Positions 1-8,012 are shown, counted from the first letter of the stretch. The stretch: DNA of 64,000 nt from Phenylobacterium sp. (GCF_022402485.1 NZ_JAKRSA010000012.1:62001-126000); one strand, 5' to 3'. The notes: generated from the letters alone by a model not told the origin. A program made the numbers and translations.

Positions 1-1211
1 ATGTACTTGTTGGAGGTCACCCGGCTGACGGTGGACTCGTGCATGCCGATGGCCTCGGCCACGGTCTTGAGGTTCAGGGGCCGCAGGTGCTCAACCCCAT
101 AGGCCAGGAAACCGTCCTGCTGGCGGACGATCTCACTGGAGACCTTGAGGATGGTCTTGGCCCGCTGGTCGAGGCTGCGGACCAGCCAGTTGGCAGTGGC
201 CAGGCAGTCAGCGACGAAGGTCTTTTCCTGGTCCGAGCGCGCGCCCCCCGACACCCGGGCATGATAGCGCTGGTCCACCAACAGTCGCGGCAGGGTGTCG
301 CCGTTGAGCTCCACCAGCCACAAGCCGCCAGGGCCTTCCCGAACGAAGACGTCAGGCGAGACCGGCTGGCTGGGCTCACCACCAAAGGCAGCGCCGGGCC
401 GTGGGGTTAGGGCGCGGAGCTCGGCGAGCATGTCGCGCAGGTCCTCATCATCGACCCCGCAGGCGCGCTTCAACCCCGCCATGTCCCGGCGGGTCAGGAG
501 ATCAAGATTGTCCAGCAGGGCGGACATGGCCGGATCGCAGCGATCGCGCTCGATCAGCTGCAGCCGCAGACACTCGGCCACATCCCGGGCGAAGACGCCG
601 GTGGGCTCCAGGCCCTGTAGCTTGGTGAGTACTGTCTCGGCCAGGGCCAGATCGCAGCCCAGTCGCTGGGCGGTTTCGGCCAGGTCCAGGCGCAGATAGC
701 CCCCCTCATCCACCCCATCGATCAGGACAGACGCGATCGCCATCTCCACGGCGGACAGGTTCAATAGCGCGGCCTGATCGGTCAGGAACTCGGCCAGGGT
801 CTTTTCATGGGCGGCCAGGGCGTCGAGGCCATCGCCGTCACCCTCAAAGGTTCCGCCCTTGCCGGCCTGGGACCAGTCTATGGCCCCCCCGGCCTCGGCC
901 CCGTCGCCGGTGGCCCGCTCGCCAGGCGACACCTCGTCATGGGCCGTGTCCATATCGCTATGGGCGGCACCGGCGGCGACTTCGTCGAGGGCCGCCTCTG
1001 CGCGGGCTTCACCCACTTCATTGGCGGCGTCTTGGGTCGGCTCAGCCTCGCCTTCGTCCCGGGCCAGCAGGGGGTTACGCTCCAGCTCGCCCTCGACATA
1101 AGCCTCCAGCTCAAGGTTCGACAACTGCAGCAGCTTGATGGCCTGCTGCAGCTGGGGGGTGATGACCAGCCCCTGCCCCTGACGGATCTCGAGTCGCGCG
1201 CTGAGCGCCAA
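1..1211 (-). CDS. rpoN: RNA polymerase sigma-54 factor RpoN (3' truncated by window edge)
   Basis: Sigma factor for -24/-12 promoters, activated by AAA+ enhancer-binding proteins. About 403 codons are visible. The N-terminal glutamine/leucine-rich region I begins MALSARLEIRQGQGL and continues with PQLQQAIKLLQLS, which is typical of RpoN. It is followed by an acidic linker (about residues 50-110), the core-binding region, and the start of the DNA-binding HTH (MHESTVSRVTSNKY) at the window edge. The RpoN box lies outside the window. The start is a TTG at 1209-1211 preceded by AGGAGGG at about 7 bases; no ATG or GTG fits better. It is transcribed away from metY, with 168 bp of shared upstream DNA. 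Confidence 0.95.
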   Translation of the reverse strand, partial: MALSARLEIRQGQGLVITPQLQQAIKLLQLSNLELEAYVEGELERNPLLARDEGEAEPTQDAANEVGEARAEAALDEVAAGAAHSDMDTAHDEVSPGERATGDGAEAGGAIDWSQAGKGGTFEGDGDGLDALAAHEKTLAEFLTDQAALLNLSAVEMAIASVLIDGVDEGGYLRLDLAETAQRLGCDLALAETVLTKLQGLEPTGVFARDVAECLRLQLIERDRCDPAMSALLDNLDLLTRRDMAGLKRACGVDDEDLRDMLAELRALTPRPGAAFGGEPSQPVSPDVFVREGPGGLWLVELNGDTLPRLLVDQRYHARVSGGARSDQEKTFVADCLATANWLVRSLDQRAKTILKVSSEIVRQQDGFLAYGVEHLRPLNLKTVAEAIGMHESTVSRVTSNKY

Positions 1212-1379
1212 GTTCAGCCCTCCTGGCCTGCTTCTTGCTGGCAAGGCTAGACGGCGATCCCACACCGATTGGTTAACTCCGGCGGGGTTGGCGACAATTC
1301 CCTCGCTGGTTTCAGGCGCCAGCCCGCCCGTGCTAGGCGCTGTCCCTCAGAACACGACATTGAATGAGGGAAGACGCCC

Positions 1380-2663
1380 ATGTCCGAGACCACGCCCCTG
1401 CGCCCGGAAACCCTGGTGATCCATGCCGGCGCAACGCCCGATCCGGTGACCAAGGCCCGCGTCACCCCGATCTATCAGACCACCTCCTACGTCTTCGACG
1501 ATGCTGACCATGCTGCGGCCCTGTTCAATTTGGACGCCCCCGGCAACATCTACTCCCGCCTGGGCAATCCGACCTCGAGGGTTCTGGAGGCCCGGCTCGC
1601 CACCCTGGAAGGCGGGGTCGGTGCCCTGGCCGTGGCCAGTGGACATGCGGCCCAGCTGCTGGTGTTTCACACCCTGATGGAGCCCGGCTGCAACATCGTG
1701 GCCTCCCGCAAGCTCTATGGCGGCTCCATCACCCAGCTGAGCCAGAGCTTCAAACGCATGGGCTGGGGGGTGACCTTCGTCGAGGACCTCGAGCCCGAGG
1801 CCTTTGCGGCCGCGATCAATGATCAGACCCGGGCGGTGTTCATCGAATCCATCGCCAATCCCGGCGGCGTGGTCATGGACATTGCCGGCATCGCCGCCGC
1901 CGCCCATGCCCGGGGCGTGCCGCTGGTGGTGGATAACACCCTGGCCACCCCCTATCTCTGCCGTCCGCTGGATCATGGAGCCGACATCGTCGTCCACTCC
2001 TTGACCAAGTTCCTCGGTGGCCACGGCAATTCCATTGGCGGCGCCATCGTCGATGGGGGCAAGTTCGACTGGACGAGCGGCCGCTGGCCCAATCTCAGCG
2101 CCCCCAATCCAAGCTATCACGGCAAGGTCTTCACCGAGGCCTTTGGCCCCGCCGCCTTCCTGGTGGGCTGCCGGGCCCTGGGTTTGCGCGACCTGGGCCC
2201 TGCCCTGTCGCCGTTCAACGCCTTCATGATCCTCACCGGCATCGAGACCCTGGCCCTGCGGATGGAACGCCATTGCGCCAACGCCCAGACGGTCGCCGAA
2301 TGGCTAAAGGCCCACCCCAAGGTCGCCTGGGTGTCCTATGCAGGGCTCGCCGGCGATCCCAGCCACGAACGGGCCAAACGCTATGCCCCCAAGGGGGCTG
2401 GCGCGGTCTTCACCTTTGGCCTGAAGGATGGCTACGCCGCCGGCGTCAAGCTGGTGAGCGCGGTCAAGCTGTTCTCGCACCTGGCCAATATCGGCGACAC
2501 CCGCAGCCTGATCATCCACCCGGCCTCGACCACCCACCGCCAGCTGGAGGCCCACGACCAGATCGCCGCCGGCGCCGGGCCTGACGTGGTGCGGGTCTCG
2601 GTGGGACTGGAGCATGTGGACGACATCATCGCCGACCTGGAGCAGGCCCTGGCAGGGCTCTGA
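1380..2663 (+). CDS. metY: O-acetylhomoserine sulfhydrylase (Cys/Met metabolism PLP enzyme)
   Basis: PLP-dependent enzyme of the Cys/Met metabolism family. It probably condenses O-acetyl- (or O-succinyl-) homoserine with sulfide to make homocysteine for methionine synthesis in the cytosol. The 427-residue length matches MetY (about 420-440), which is longer than cystathionine synthases. Visible motifs are the phosphate-binding YSRLGNPT (from residue 58), the VVDNTLATPY strand, and HSLTKFLGGHGN with the Schiff-base lysine at K210. The ATG follows GAGGGA by 7 bases. It stands alone, divergent from rpoN and convergent with a VOC gene. Substrate choice (acetyl versus succinyl) cannot be read from the sequence. 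Confidence 0.9.
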   Translation: MSETTPLRPETLVIHAGATPDPVTKARVTPIYQTTSYVFDDADHAAALFNLDAPGNIYSRLGNPTSRVLEARLATLEGGVGALAVASGHAAQLLVFHTLMEPGCNIVASRKLYGGSITQLSQSFKRMGWGVTFVEDLEPEAFAAAINDQTRAVFIESIANPGGVVMDIAGIAAAAHARGVPLVVDNTLATPYLCRPLDHGADIVVHSLTKFLGGHGNSIGGAIVDGGKFDWTSGRWPNLSAPNPSYHGKVFTEAFGPAAFLVGCRALGLRDLGPALSPFNAFMILTGIETLALRMERHCANAQTVAEWLKAHPKVAWVSYAGLAGDPSHERAKRYAPKGAGAVFTFGLKDGYAAGVKLVSAVKLFSHLANIGDTRSLIIHPASTTHRQLEAHDQIAAGAGPDVVRVSVGLEHVDDIIADLEQALAGL

Positions 2664-2666
2664 GGG

Positions 2667-2688
2667 GAGAGATTCTTCCCCATCTCTC
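2667..2688 (+). terminator. Hairpin just after metY
   Basis: GAGAGAT at 2667-2673 pairs with ATCTCTC at 2682-2688 across an 8-base loop, starting 3 bases after the metY stop codon. No clear T-tract follows, so termination is inferred from position and stem only. Confidence 0.4.
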
Positions 2689-2694
2689 GCCGGC

Positions 2695-2752
2695 TTGACC
2701 CGAGAATCCATGCCCACCGTCATCCGGCTGTGGGCATGGATGGCCCGGTCAA
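2695..2752. repeat. 58-bp imperfect palindrome between convergent genes
   Basis: The arms are TTGACC, 5 unpaired bases, ATCCATGCCCAC (2695-2717), then a 12-base loop, then GTGGGCATGGAT, 5 unpaired bases, GGTCAA (2730-2752). The inner 12 bp and outer 6 bp are perfect. It sits where metY and the VOC gene converge and touches the VOC stop codon. It could be a bidirectional terminator or a REP-like dispersed repeat. Only one copy was seen in the window. Confidence 0.6.
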
Positions 2753-3126
2753 TCAGACCCCTCGTTACCGGAGCTCGGTGACATGCACCGCAACAGACTG
2801 CCGTTCGGATCGACGAGCGCGAACATCCGCAACCCCGAGTCTTCGTCCCGGGGCGCGGTTAGACGCGGTATGCCGTGTTCTGGCAGTTGCGCCTGTGACC
2901 AGGATTTATGGAGGCCCTCAATATCTGCGACGTGAACGCAGGCGCTGAACCACGAGTCAGATGGGTTCAGTTGTGGGTGAGGGAAAAATTCGATCTCGAG
3001 GGATCCCCGCGAGAGGATCATCCATCCCTCGTCCCGATAGTCCACGCGAAAGCCCAGCCCTTCATAGAACCTGGCGGTCTCGTCAAAGTCCCTCGCCGGA
3101 AGGTTCGCTGTGATGACGTCGCGCAA
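2749..3126 (-). CDS. VOC-superfamily protein (glyoxalase / bleomycin-resistance type)
   Basis: Small single-domain protein of about 125 residues with the paired beta-alpha-beta-beta-beta layout of the vicinal oxygen chelate fold. The N-terminal half is NLPARDFDETARFYEGLGF and GWMILSRGSLEIEFF; the C-terminal half is HVADIEGLHKSW and ALVDPNGSLLR. It resembles bleomycin-binding immunity proteins, which sequester the drug rather than catalyse, but a metal-dependent lyase cannot be excluded. A start at TTG 3126 (with AAGG 6 bases upstream) gives the usual N-terminus; a GTG at 3159 would add 11 unlikely residues. It lies downstream of lptB on the same strand, but its base composition is lower in GC than the lpt genes, which hints at separate acquisition. 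Confidence 0.75.
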   Translation of the reverse strand: MRDVITANLPARDFDETARFYEGLGFRVDYRDEGWMILSRGSLEIEFFPHPQLNPSDSWFSACVHVADIEGLHKSWSQAQLPEHGIPRLTAPRDEDSGLRMFALVDPNGSLLRCMSPSSGNEGSD

Positions 3127-3192
3127 AAGACACCTTGTCGAAGCGTGGGGTCGGGGCACCCGCCACGAAGGACGAAAGGCCCAGCCGCCCGC

Positions 3193-3960
3193 TTAACCCG
3201 CGAAGCTGTCGCCCAGATAGACCCGGCGGACCTCAGCATTGTCGATGATCTCGGCGGGGGAGCCCTCGAACAGCACCTCGCCCGCATGGATGATCGAGGC
3301 GCGGTCGATGATGTCCAGGGTTTCACGGACATTGTGGTCGGTGATCAGGATGCCGATGCCTCGGCCTTTCAGATAGCTGATGACCTCGCGGATATCGGCG
3401 ATGGCCAGGGGGTCGATGCCGGCAAAGGGTTCATCCAGCAGCATGAAGGACGGCTCGCTGGCCAGGGCCCTAGCGATCTCTACCCGGCGACGCTCGCCCC
3501 CCGACAGGGAGATGGCCGGGGCGTCGCGCAGATGCTCGATATGCAGCTCTTCCAGCAGCTGGTGGACCGTGGCCCTGGCCCGGTCGCCATCGCGCTCACG
3601 CAGCTCAACCACGGCCATGACATTCTGCGCCACGCTCATGCCCCGGAAGATCGAGGTCTCCTGAGGCAGATAGCCCAGTCCCATTCGGGCGCGCTGATAC
3701 ATCGGCTGGGCGGTGATGTTCTCCCCGTCCAGATAGATGGCGCCATAGTCCGCCGCGATCAGACCGGTGATCATATAGAAGCAGGTGGTCTTGCCCGCGC
3801 CATTGGGGCCGAGCAGCCCCGCCACCTCGCCCCGGGCCAGGCGCAGGGAAACCCCCTTCACCACCGGCCGGCCGCGATAGGACTTGCCAATATTGTCCAC
3901 CACCAGCCCCTCCCCAGGGATCAGATCCTGGGGGGCTGAGGTCTGCGGCGTGTCGAGCAC
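3193..3960 (-). CDS. lptB: LPS export ABC transporter ATPase LptB
   Basis: Cytoplasmic ATPase that powers LptFG extraction of lipopolysaccharide from the inner membrane and its transfer through LptC-LptA to the outer membrane. The 255 residues show Walker A GPNGAGKT (51-58), signature LSGGE (152-156), Walker B FMLLDEP (172-178) and the H-loop ITDHN. It starts at a GTG 9 bp after the lptA stop. It is the last lpt gene of the minus-strand cluster nrnC-lptC-lptA-lptB. No lptF or lptG is present here. Confidence 0.95.
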   Translation of the reverse strand: MLDTPQTSAPQDLIPGEGLVVDNIGKSYRGRPVVKGVSLRLARGEVAGLLGPNGAGKTTCFYMITGLIAADYGAIYLDGENITAQPMYQRARMGLGYLPQETSIFRGMSVAQNVMAVVELRERDGDRARATVHQLLEELHIEHLRDAPAISLSGGERRRVEIARALASEPSFMLLDEPFAGIDPLAIADIREVISYLKGRGIGILITDHNVRETLDIIDRASIIHAGEVLFEGSPAEIIDNAEVRRVYLGDSFAG

Positions 3961-3969
3961 CGGGGCGGC

Positions 3970-4548
3970 CTACCGCTGGGGCGCAGGCTGAGCCTGCGTT
4001 TGATTGGGATAGAAGACCCCGCGCACCCGACCTGGCGTGCCAGCGCCCCGGGCGCTGGTCTCCATCTTCGCCTCGCCAGTGGCCACCTGGATCACCAGGC
4101 GTTCGCCGCGCAACACGTTCTGGCCCTGGGCGGCAACCACGTCGCCGGTCATGGTGATGGTGTCGCTGGCCGCGTCATAGACCGCCGCATTGGACCGCAC
4201 TCGCTGGGCCGGGGTGACGTAATAGACAGACCCTTGAGCGTCGAGGCCCTGCAGCTCGCCGCAGGTGGGCTCTGCCCCGGTGCGGGCCGGTCGGGCGGCG
4301 GCGTAGCGGATCGTCAGCACATCAGCGCGCAATCTTGAATGGTCCTGCAGCGCCTCAGCCGAGCCCTTCCAGATGGCCAGGCAGCGGGAGTTGAGTACCT
4401 CGAGCTCGTCGGCGGTAATGTCCACCGGGGCGTTGGAGCCCGCCGCCAGCTGGGCCTGGGCCGGAGCAAGGGACGCAACAGCGAGCAGGCCCGACAGCAA
4501 CAGGGCCGGCAGAATGGTCCGTGGACCGGCGGCAGGCAGAATCTTCAT
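3970..4548 (-). CDS. lptA: Periplasmic LPS bridge protein LptA
   Basis: Periplasmic OstA-like beta-jellyroll protein that oligomerises to carry LPS across the periplasm between LptC and LptD. A signal peptide covers about residues 1-33: MKILPAAG, a hydrophobic stretch, then a cleavage region ending AQAQ. The mature domain opens with APVDITADELEVLN, typical of the family. The ATG at 4548, with GAGG about 9 bases upstream, gives 192 residues. An earlier ATG at 4569 overlaps the lptC stop (TGATG) and would add 7 basic residues, so translational coupling is also possible. The C-terminus is rich in Gln and Pro. Confidence 0.88.
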   Translation of the reverse strand: MKILPAAGPRTILPALLLSGLLAVASLAPAQAQLAAGSNAPVDITADELEVLNSRCLAIWKGSAEALQDHSRLRADVLTIRYAAARPARTGAEPTCGELQGLDAQGSVYYVTPAQRVRSNAAVYDAASDTITMTGDVVAAQGQNVLRGERLVIQVATGEAKMETSARGAGTPGRVRGVFYPNQTQAQPAPQR

Positions 4549-4568
4549 CTCAAGACGCCTCTTTCGCA

Positions 4569-5198
4569 TCAACGCGGCGCTTTCGGGGTGATCGTGCCGC
4601 TCACGCCGCCCCGGAAGACCATGCGCTCGCCCTTGTCGTACACGCCATAGGACTTTGCGCGGATTTCTCCAAGGGGCCCGGCCCCGGTGATCAGACCTTC
4701 ACCCTCTAGTACCCCTGTGGCCGTGTCGAAGACCGCGCTGCCGGTGTCAAAGGTGGCGTTCTGATCGTTCAGGCTCACATCACCCTGCAACTGCAGCATG
4801 CCGCTGCCCTCGTGGAAGACCCCGGACTGCGCCGACAGGCGCATGGGGCTTAGGCCCTCTCCGTCCACCACCATGGCCGGCCGGTCGAGCATCACCCGTT
4901 GATAATCGACCTGGTCGCGCACGGCGCTGTTGGCGGTGATGACGAAGGAGCGCCCATCGGCGTCGCGGCCCATGAACCTCGGATTGACCAGCCGGATCGG
5001 GGCGTCTGACTCCTCGGGCACAGCAGGCCCACCCGCCAGACTGTTATAGATGATGACCCCGGCCAGACCGATGACGATCACCCCGATCATAGCGGGCAGG
5101 ATCACCCGCAGGCGGCGGATCAGCCGTGAGCGACGGTGCCAGCGCCCCATGGCCTGGTCCGATGCGGGCCCGCGGGCCTCATATGCCAGGGCGCTCAC
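4569..5198 (-). CDS. lptC: LPS export inner-membrane anchor LptC
   Basis: Bitopic inner-membrane protein that receives LPS from LptB2FG and passes it to LptA. It has 209 residues. A basic N-terminus (RWHRRSRLIRRLR) precedes one transmembrane helix at about residues 33-53, followed by a periplasmic jellyroll with LptC-type phrases (NPRFMGRDADGRSF, LDRPAMVVDGEG). It lies 8 bp downstream of nrnC and overlaps lptA, so all four genes probably form one transcript. Confidence 0.9.
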   Translation of the reverse strand: MSALAYEARGPASDQAMGRWHRRSRLIRRLRVILPAMIGVIVIGLAGVIIYNSLAGGPAVPEESDAPIRLVNPRFMGRDADGRSFVITANSAVRDQVDYQRVMLDRPAMVVDGEGLSPMRLSAQSGVFHEGSGMLQLQGDVSLNDQNATFDTGSAVFDTATGVLEGEGLITGAGPLGEIRAKSYGVYDKGERMVFRGGVSGTITPKAPR

Positions 5199-5206
5199 CT
5201 AGGGCC

Positions 5207-5824
5207 TCATGTGTGCGCGAAAATGTCGGCGTCCTCCCAGCCGGCCACATCCAGGAGGGCGCGGTGGGGCAGAAAGTCGAAACAGGCCCGGGCCAGTCCA
5301 TCACGGCCCTCCCGGGCCAACATGCTATCCAGCCGGGCTCGGACCGCATGCAGGTGCAGAACGTCGGAGGCGGCATAGGCGACCTGGTCGTCCGACAGAA
5401 CCGCAGCGCCCCAGTCGGAACTCTGCTGGGCCTTGGACAGGTCCACCCCGACCATTTCCCGGGTCACATCCTTCAGCCCGTGCCGGTCGGTATAGGTCCG
5501 GGCGAGCTTGGAGGCGATCTTGGTGCAATAGACCGGCGCGGTCAGCACCCCCAGGTGGAGGTGGAACATGGCGATGTCGAACCGCCCGAAGTGGAAAATC
5601 TTCGTCACTGCGGGATTGGTCAGCAAAGCCTTCAGATGCGGGGCGTCATAGGTGGCCCGGTCCAGCTGCACGAGGTGAGCGTCCCCGTCTCCGGCCGAAA
5701 TCTGCACCACACACAGGGGATCGCGCCCCAGGCGCAAGCCCATGGTCTCAGAATCCACGGCCACCGCCTCGACGCCCTGGAACAGGCCCGCGGGCAGATC
5801 GCCGTGATGAAGATGGTTGGCCAA
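5207..5824 (-). CDS. nrnC: NanoRNase C, DEDDy 3'-5' exoribonuclease
   Basis: Cytosolic exoribonuclease that degrades very short RNAs, including dinucleotides such as pGpG. It replaces oligoribonuclease (Orn) in many alphaproteobacteria. The 205-residue protein has only the DEDD exonuclease domain and no HRDC domains, unlike RNase D. The catalytic set is visible: D24 and E26 (VDSET), D83 (HFGRFD), Y150 and D154 (YAASD). The segment CTKIASKLARTYTDRHGLK and the phrase QQSSDW match characterised NrnC proteins from memory. The start is TTG at 5822-5824 with GGAG upstream. It heads the lpt cluster. Its annotation in databases may read ribonuclease D. Confidence 0.88.
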   Translation of the reverse strand: MANHLHHGDLPAGLFQGVEAVAVDSETMGLRLGRDPLCVVQISAGDGDAHLVQLDRATYDAPHLKALLTNPAVTKIFHFGRFDIAMFHLHLGVLTAPVYCTKIASKLARTYTDRHGLKDVTREMVGVDLSKAQQSSDWGAAVLSDDQVAYAASDVLHLHAVRARLDSMLAREGRDGLARACFDFLPHRALLDVAGWEDADIFAHT

Positions 5825-5922
5825 GACCGCTTGCTCCGCAGATGGCGCGGGCCTCCCCGCGCGGCTTTGGGAAGTCTAGCAGGGGAGCAATGAACGGCCA
5901 CCCCGGCGGAGACCTTAGAAAG

Positions 5923-5944
5923 GGGTGGTGCCCAGGAGAGGACT
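5923..5944. repeat. Left attachment-site repeat (attL) of the tRNA-Leu element
   Basis: A 22-bp exact match to 18835-18856, in the same orientation. It contains the last 19 bases of tRNA-Leu(CAG) including CCA (on the minus strand) plus 3 bases beyond. The identity stops abruptly on both sides. It is a displaced copy of the tRNA 3' end, as expected at the far end of an element integrated by a tyrosine recombinase. Confidence 0.9.
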
Positions 5945-6170
5945 AGCGCCTGCCCCAGTAGGCGATTGATTTTACTAGGTTTTCCAGGCCCGATGTGTCC
6001 TCGTGTGCCCCAGCAAGGAGCACTCCGCCGTTGAGGTCCTACACGCAAGCGCTCGGATTCACAATGGCTCGCCTCTTGGGATATCTCACGGCTGGCTTCG
6101 ATGCTTTTTGGGTCGTTCATACGAGCGGCCATATCGACGCTGGCAGTCGACTACGCCCCCCCGTGGGGGA
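5945..6170. other. Non-coding left end of the element
   Basis: No convincing gene was seen; open frames here have codon use unlike the neighbours. Together with 5825-5944 this makes 346 bp without a gene. The stretch around 5992-6012 contains the word GTGTGCC, which also occurs twice near the right end at about 18764-18785. Shared words at both ends could be integrase arm-type sites, but this is only a hint. Confidence 0.4.
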
Positions 6171-7154
6171 TCAAATCGAGCGAGAAAGTGGGGCCACCAA
6201 GGTCGAGGTGTTGACATCTCCTTGCACATCCTCAGCATCAACCCTTTCCTTTTCAGTCTCTAGAAGATCTGGTTGATAAAAGACTGTTAATGCCTCGAGT
6301 ATATCTACAACCGGAAACTCTCTTCGCTCCTCTAGTATTCTACAAACCTCTCGATCCATTGGTCTTGGGAGAAGAGCCTCTTTTGGGACGTGGGCGTCGG
6401 CGAATAGAAACGCTTGCACGAGACGCCAACCTTCATAAAACGTCTGCATGAAATCGGCGTCGTGATGCAGGGGGCAGATGACGAGCCCGCGCCCAGAGTC
6501 GATGCGCACCTTGTCACTAGCCCCCTGTCTCGTGGGAATGATCCCAACCCGGAGGCCAGCGGCCCCCTCTAGTTGAGAGGCATTGATCTTCACGCTCGTG
6601 CCGACCCATTGTTGGCTCGTTAGAGAGCCGACGAATAGATCGGCCTTCCACAAACCGCGGATCGAGTAGGGCAGGGCAACCCTAGTTTGAGGTCGCCGGA
6701 AAGCGGCGGCCAACACGTTCAGTCGGCTACGCAAAAGCGGCGGTCGCCCCTGGCCGCCGGCCAAAGTTCGAGAATCGCTAGTGAGCACGTTCTTCGCAGT
6801 ATCGATAAGTTGAACCGCGCCTGATTTCTCGATACCGAACAAGATCGATCTTGGTTCATTCGACTTTATGTTACAGAGCTTCATCGCGTCCACAATGCGT
6901 TCAACGACCCTCGCATCCCCGTTATTCATCGCATCGTGAACAGCATACTCAAAGCAGATGCCAACGTCCCCGTCGCCGGGGCGGTAAAGCCGGGGAAGCA
7001 TCTTGAGCTTCACCGCGTCGCGCCCGCCAACCTCTTGAACAACATCCGTCTTCAGGGCGTAAAGGACACCGGCCAGAATGGGGCGGACCACCGCCGTCAA
7101 CGCCAGCACTTCATCAGCGACGGCATTGATCTGACGCTCTCGTCGAACTTCCAT
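6171..7154 (-). CDS. Unknown protein, possible PD-(D/E)XK nuclease
   Basis: I do not recognise a named family. The start at ATG 7154 is preceded by AAGGGGG at about 5 bases and gives 327 residues; the frame is open 60 codons further upstream, but that stretch looks non-coding. Residues 65-76 (VGICFEYAVHDA), followed by KADLFVG (170-176) and WVGTSVKIN (183-191), resemble the helix glutamate, aspartate and (E/S)xK of restriction-type nucleases, giving candidate residues E69, D172 and K189. GLVICPLHHDADFMQ and YEGWRLVQAFLF follow. GC content is lower than in the surrounding genes. It is the last gene at the left end of a restriction-carrying island, so a defence role is plausible but unproven. 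Confidence 0.6.
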   Translation of the reverse strand: MEVRRERQINAVADEVLALTAVVRPILAGVLYALKTDVVQEVGGRDAVKLKMLPRLYRPGDGDVGICFEYAVHDAMNNGDARVVERIVDAMKLCNIKSNEPRSILFGIEKSGAVQLIDTAKNVLTSDSRTLAGGQGRPPLLRSRLNVLAAAFRRPQTRVALPYSIRGLWKADLFVGSLTSQQWVGTSVKINASQLEGAAGLRVGIIPTRQGASDKVRIDSGRGLVICPLHHDADFMQTFYEGWRLVQAFLFADAHVPKEALLPRPMDREVCRILEERREFPVVDILEALTVFYQPDLLETEKERVDAEDVQGDVNTSTLVAPLSRSI

Positions 7155-7209
7155 TTCGCCCCCTTGTGCATCTCCAGATGAGAAGCTGAAGAAATGGTAG
7201 CGCTTGGGT

Positions 7210-7358
7210 TGAGACGAAGCCAGCGCCGCAAGCGCCTTTTCCGTCTCACACGACCGTGCCCCTGTGGGACGTCTCAGACGCCTGCGAATGAGTCCCACAC
7301 AAATGGGTTTGCATTTCTGAGACAACGCCCGCATAACGTCTAAGATTTCAGTGAGACG
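7210..7358. promoter_or_regulatory. Cluster of TGAGACG repeats, candidate res site and promoter
   Basis: The heptamer TGAGACG or its complement CGTCTCA occurs at 7210-7216, 7242-7248 and 7270-7276 (the last extended to CGTCTCAGACG, 7270-7280), as TGAGACA at 7317-7323, as CGTCTAA at 7337-7343 and as TGAGACG at 7352-7358. Paired inverted copies just upstream of a serine resolvase are what a three-subsite res site and autoregulatory operator look like. Subsite boundaries cannot be fixed by eye. Confidence 0.6.
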
Positions 7359-7368
7359 GAGAGCGGCT

Positions 7369-7947
7369 GTGATCGTCGGATACGCGCGAACTTCAACAAC
7401 GGACCAGAAGGCGGGCCTGGAGGCTCAGGAGCGCGACCTCAGGGCCGCCGGATGCGAACGCCTGTTCGTCGAGCAGGTGTCCTCGGTGGACGTTGTGGCC
7501 CGTGAGCAGCTCGCCCAGGCCCTCGACTACGTCCGCGACGGCGACACCCTGGTGGTCACCAAGCTGGACCGCTTGGCCCGCTCTGTGGCCCACCTCGTGG
7601 ACATCAGCGCCAGGATCAAGGCCAAGGGGGCCTCCCTGCGCATTCTCGATCTCTCCATCGACACCTCGACGGCGACGGGGGAGTTGATGCTCAACATGGT
7701 TGGGGCCATTGCCCAGTTCGAACGCGCCATCATGCTTGAGCGCCAGAGAGAGGGCATCGCCAAGGCCAAGGCCGCCGGCAAGTATCGCGGCCGCCAGCCG
7801 ACGGCGCGGGCACGGAGCACAGAGGTCCTGGACCTTAAAGCCGAAGGCGTCGAGGTCGCCGAAATCGTCCGCCGCACCGGGTTGGGACGCGCCAGCGTCT
7901 ACCGAATCCTCAAGGATGCCTCCCCAGACGGTGAGGTGACCGCATGA
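7369..7947 (+). CDS. Serine recombinase (resolvase/invertase family)
   Basis: Small serine recombinase of 192 residues that would cut and rejoin DNA through a phosphoserine link. The N-terminal catalytic domain begins IVGYARTSTTDQ with nucleophile S9 and R7. TKLDRLARSVAHLV and GELMLNMVGAIAQFERAIMLERQREGI form the catalytic arginines and dimer helix E. The C-terminal HTH (about residues 150-185) contains VAEIVRRTGLGRASVYRIL. A GTG at 7369 with GGAGAGCG upstream is preferred over a GTG at 7351. It is divergent from the unknown nuclease-like gene across the TGAGACG repeat cluster. It may resolve element dimers or invert DNA; no invertible segment was found. Confidence 0.9.
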   Translation: MIVGYARTSTTDQKAGLEAQERDLRAAGCERLFVEQVSSVDVVAREQLAQALDYVRDGDTLVVTKLDRLARSVAHLVDISARIKAKGASLRILDLSIDTSTATGELMLNMVGAIAQFERAIMLERQREGIAKAKAAGKYRGRQPTARARSTEVLDLKAEGVEVAEIVRRTGLGRASVYRILKDASPDGEVTA

Positions 7948-8012
7948 GCATCGTTGATACGCCGCCCCCCACGGAGCAGCCTGCCGATGATCAGCACAGG
8001 GTAGGGCGATGA
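7944..8012 (+). CDS. 22-residue ORF overlapping both neighbours
   Basis: An ATG at 7944 overlaps the resolvase stop (ATGA). The 22-codon frame (MSIVDTPPPTEQPADDQHRVGR) ends with a TGA at 8010 that overlaps the ATG of the next gene at 8009. The two 4-base overlaps bridge an otherwise untranslated 61-bp gap, so it may exist to couple translation of the HTH gene to the resolvase. The peptide has no recognisable domain. Confidence 0.35.
   Translation: MSIVDTPPPTEQPADDQHRVGR

Noticed and set aside
1347..2273. 308-codon minus-strand frame opposite metY
   Set aside because: Antisense shadow; metY has the full set of PLP motifs.
5995..6276. 93-codon plus-strand frame at the left end of the element
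   Set aside because: No ribosome-binding site, no recognisable domain, and it overlaps the 3' end of the nuclease-like gene.
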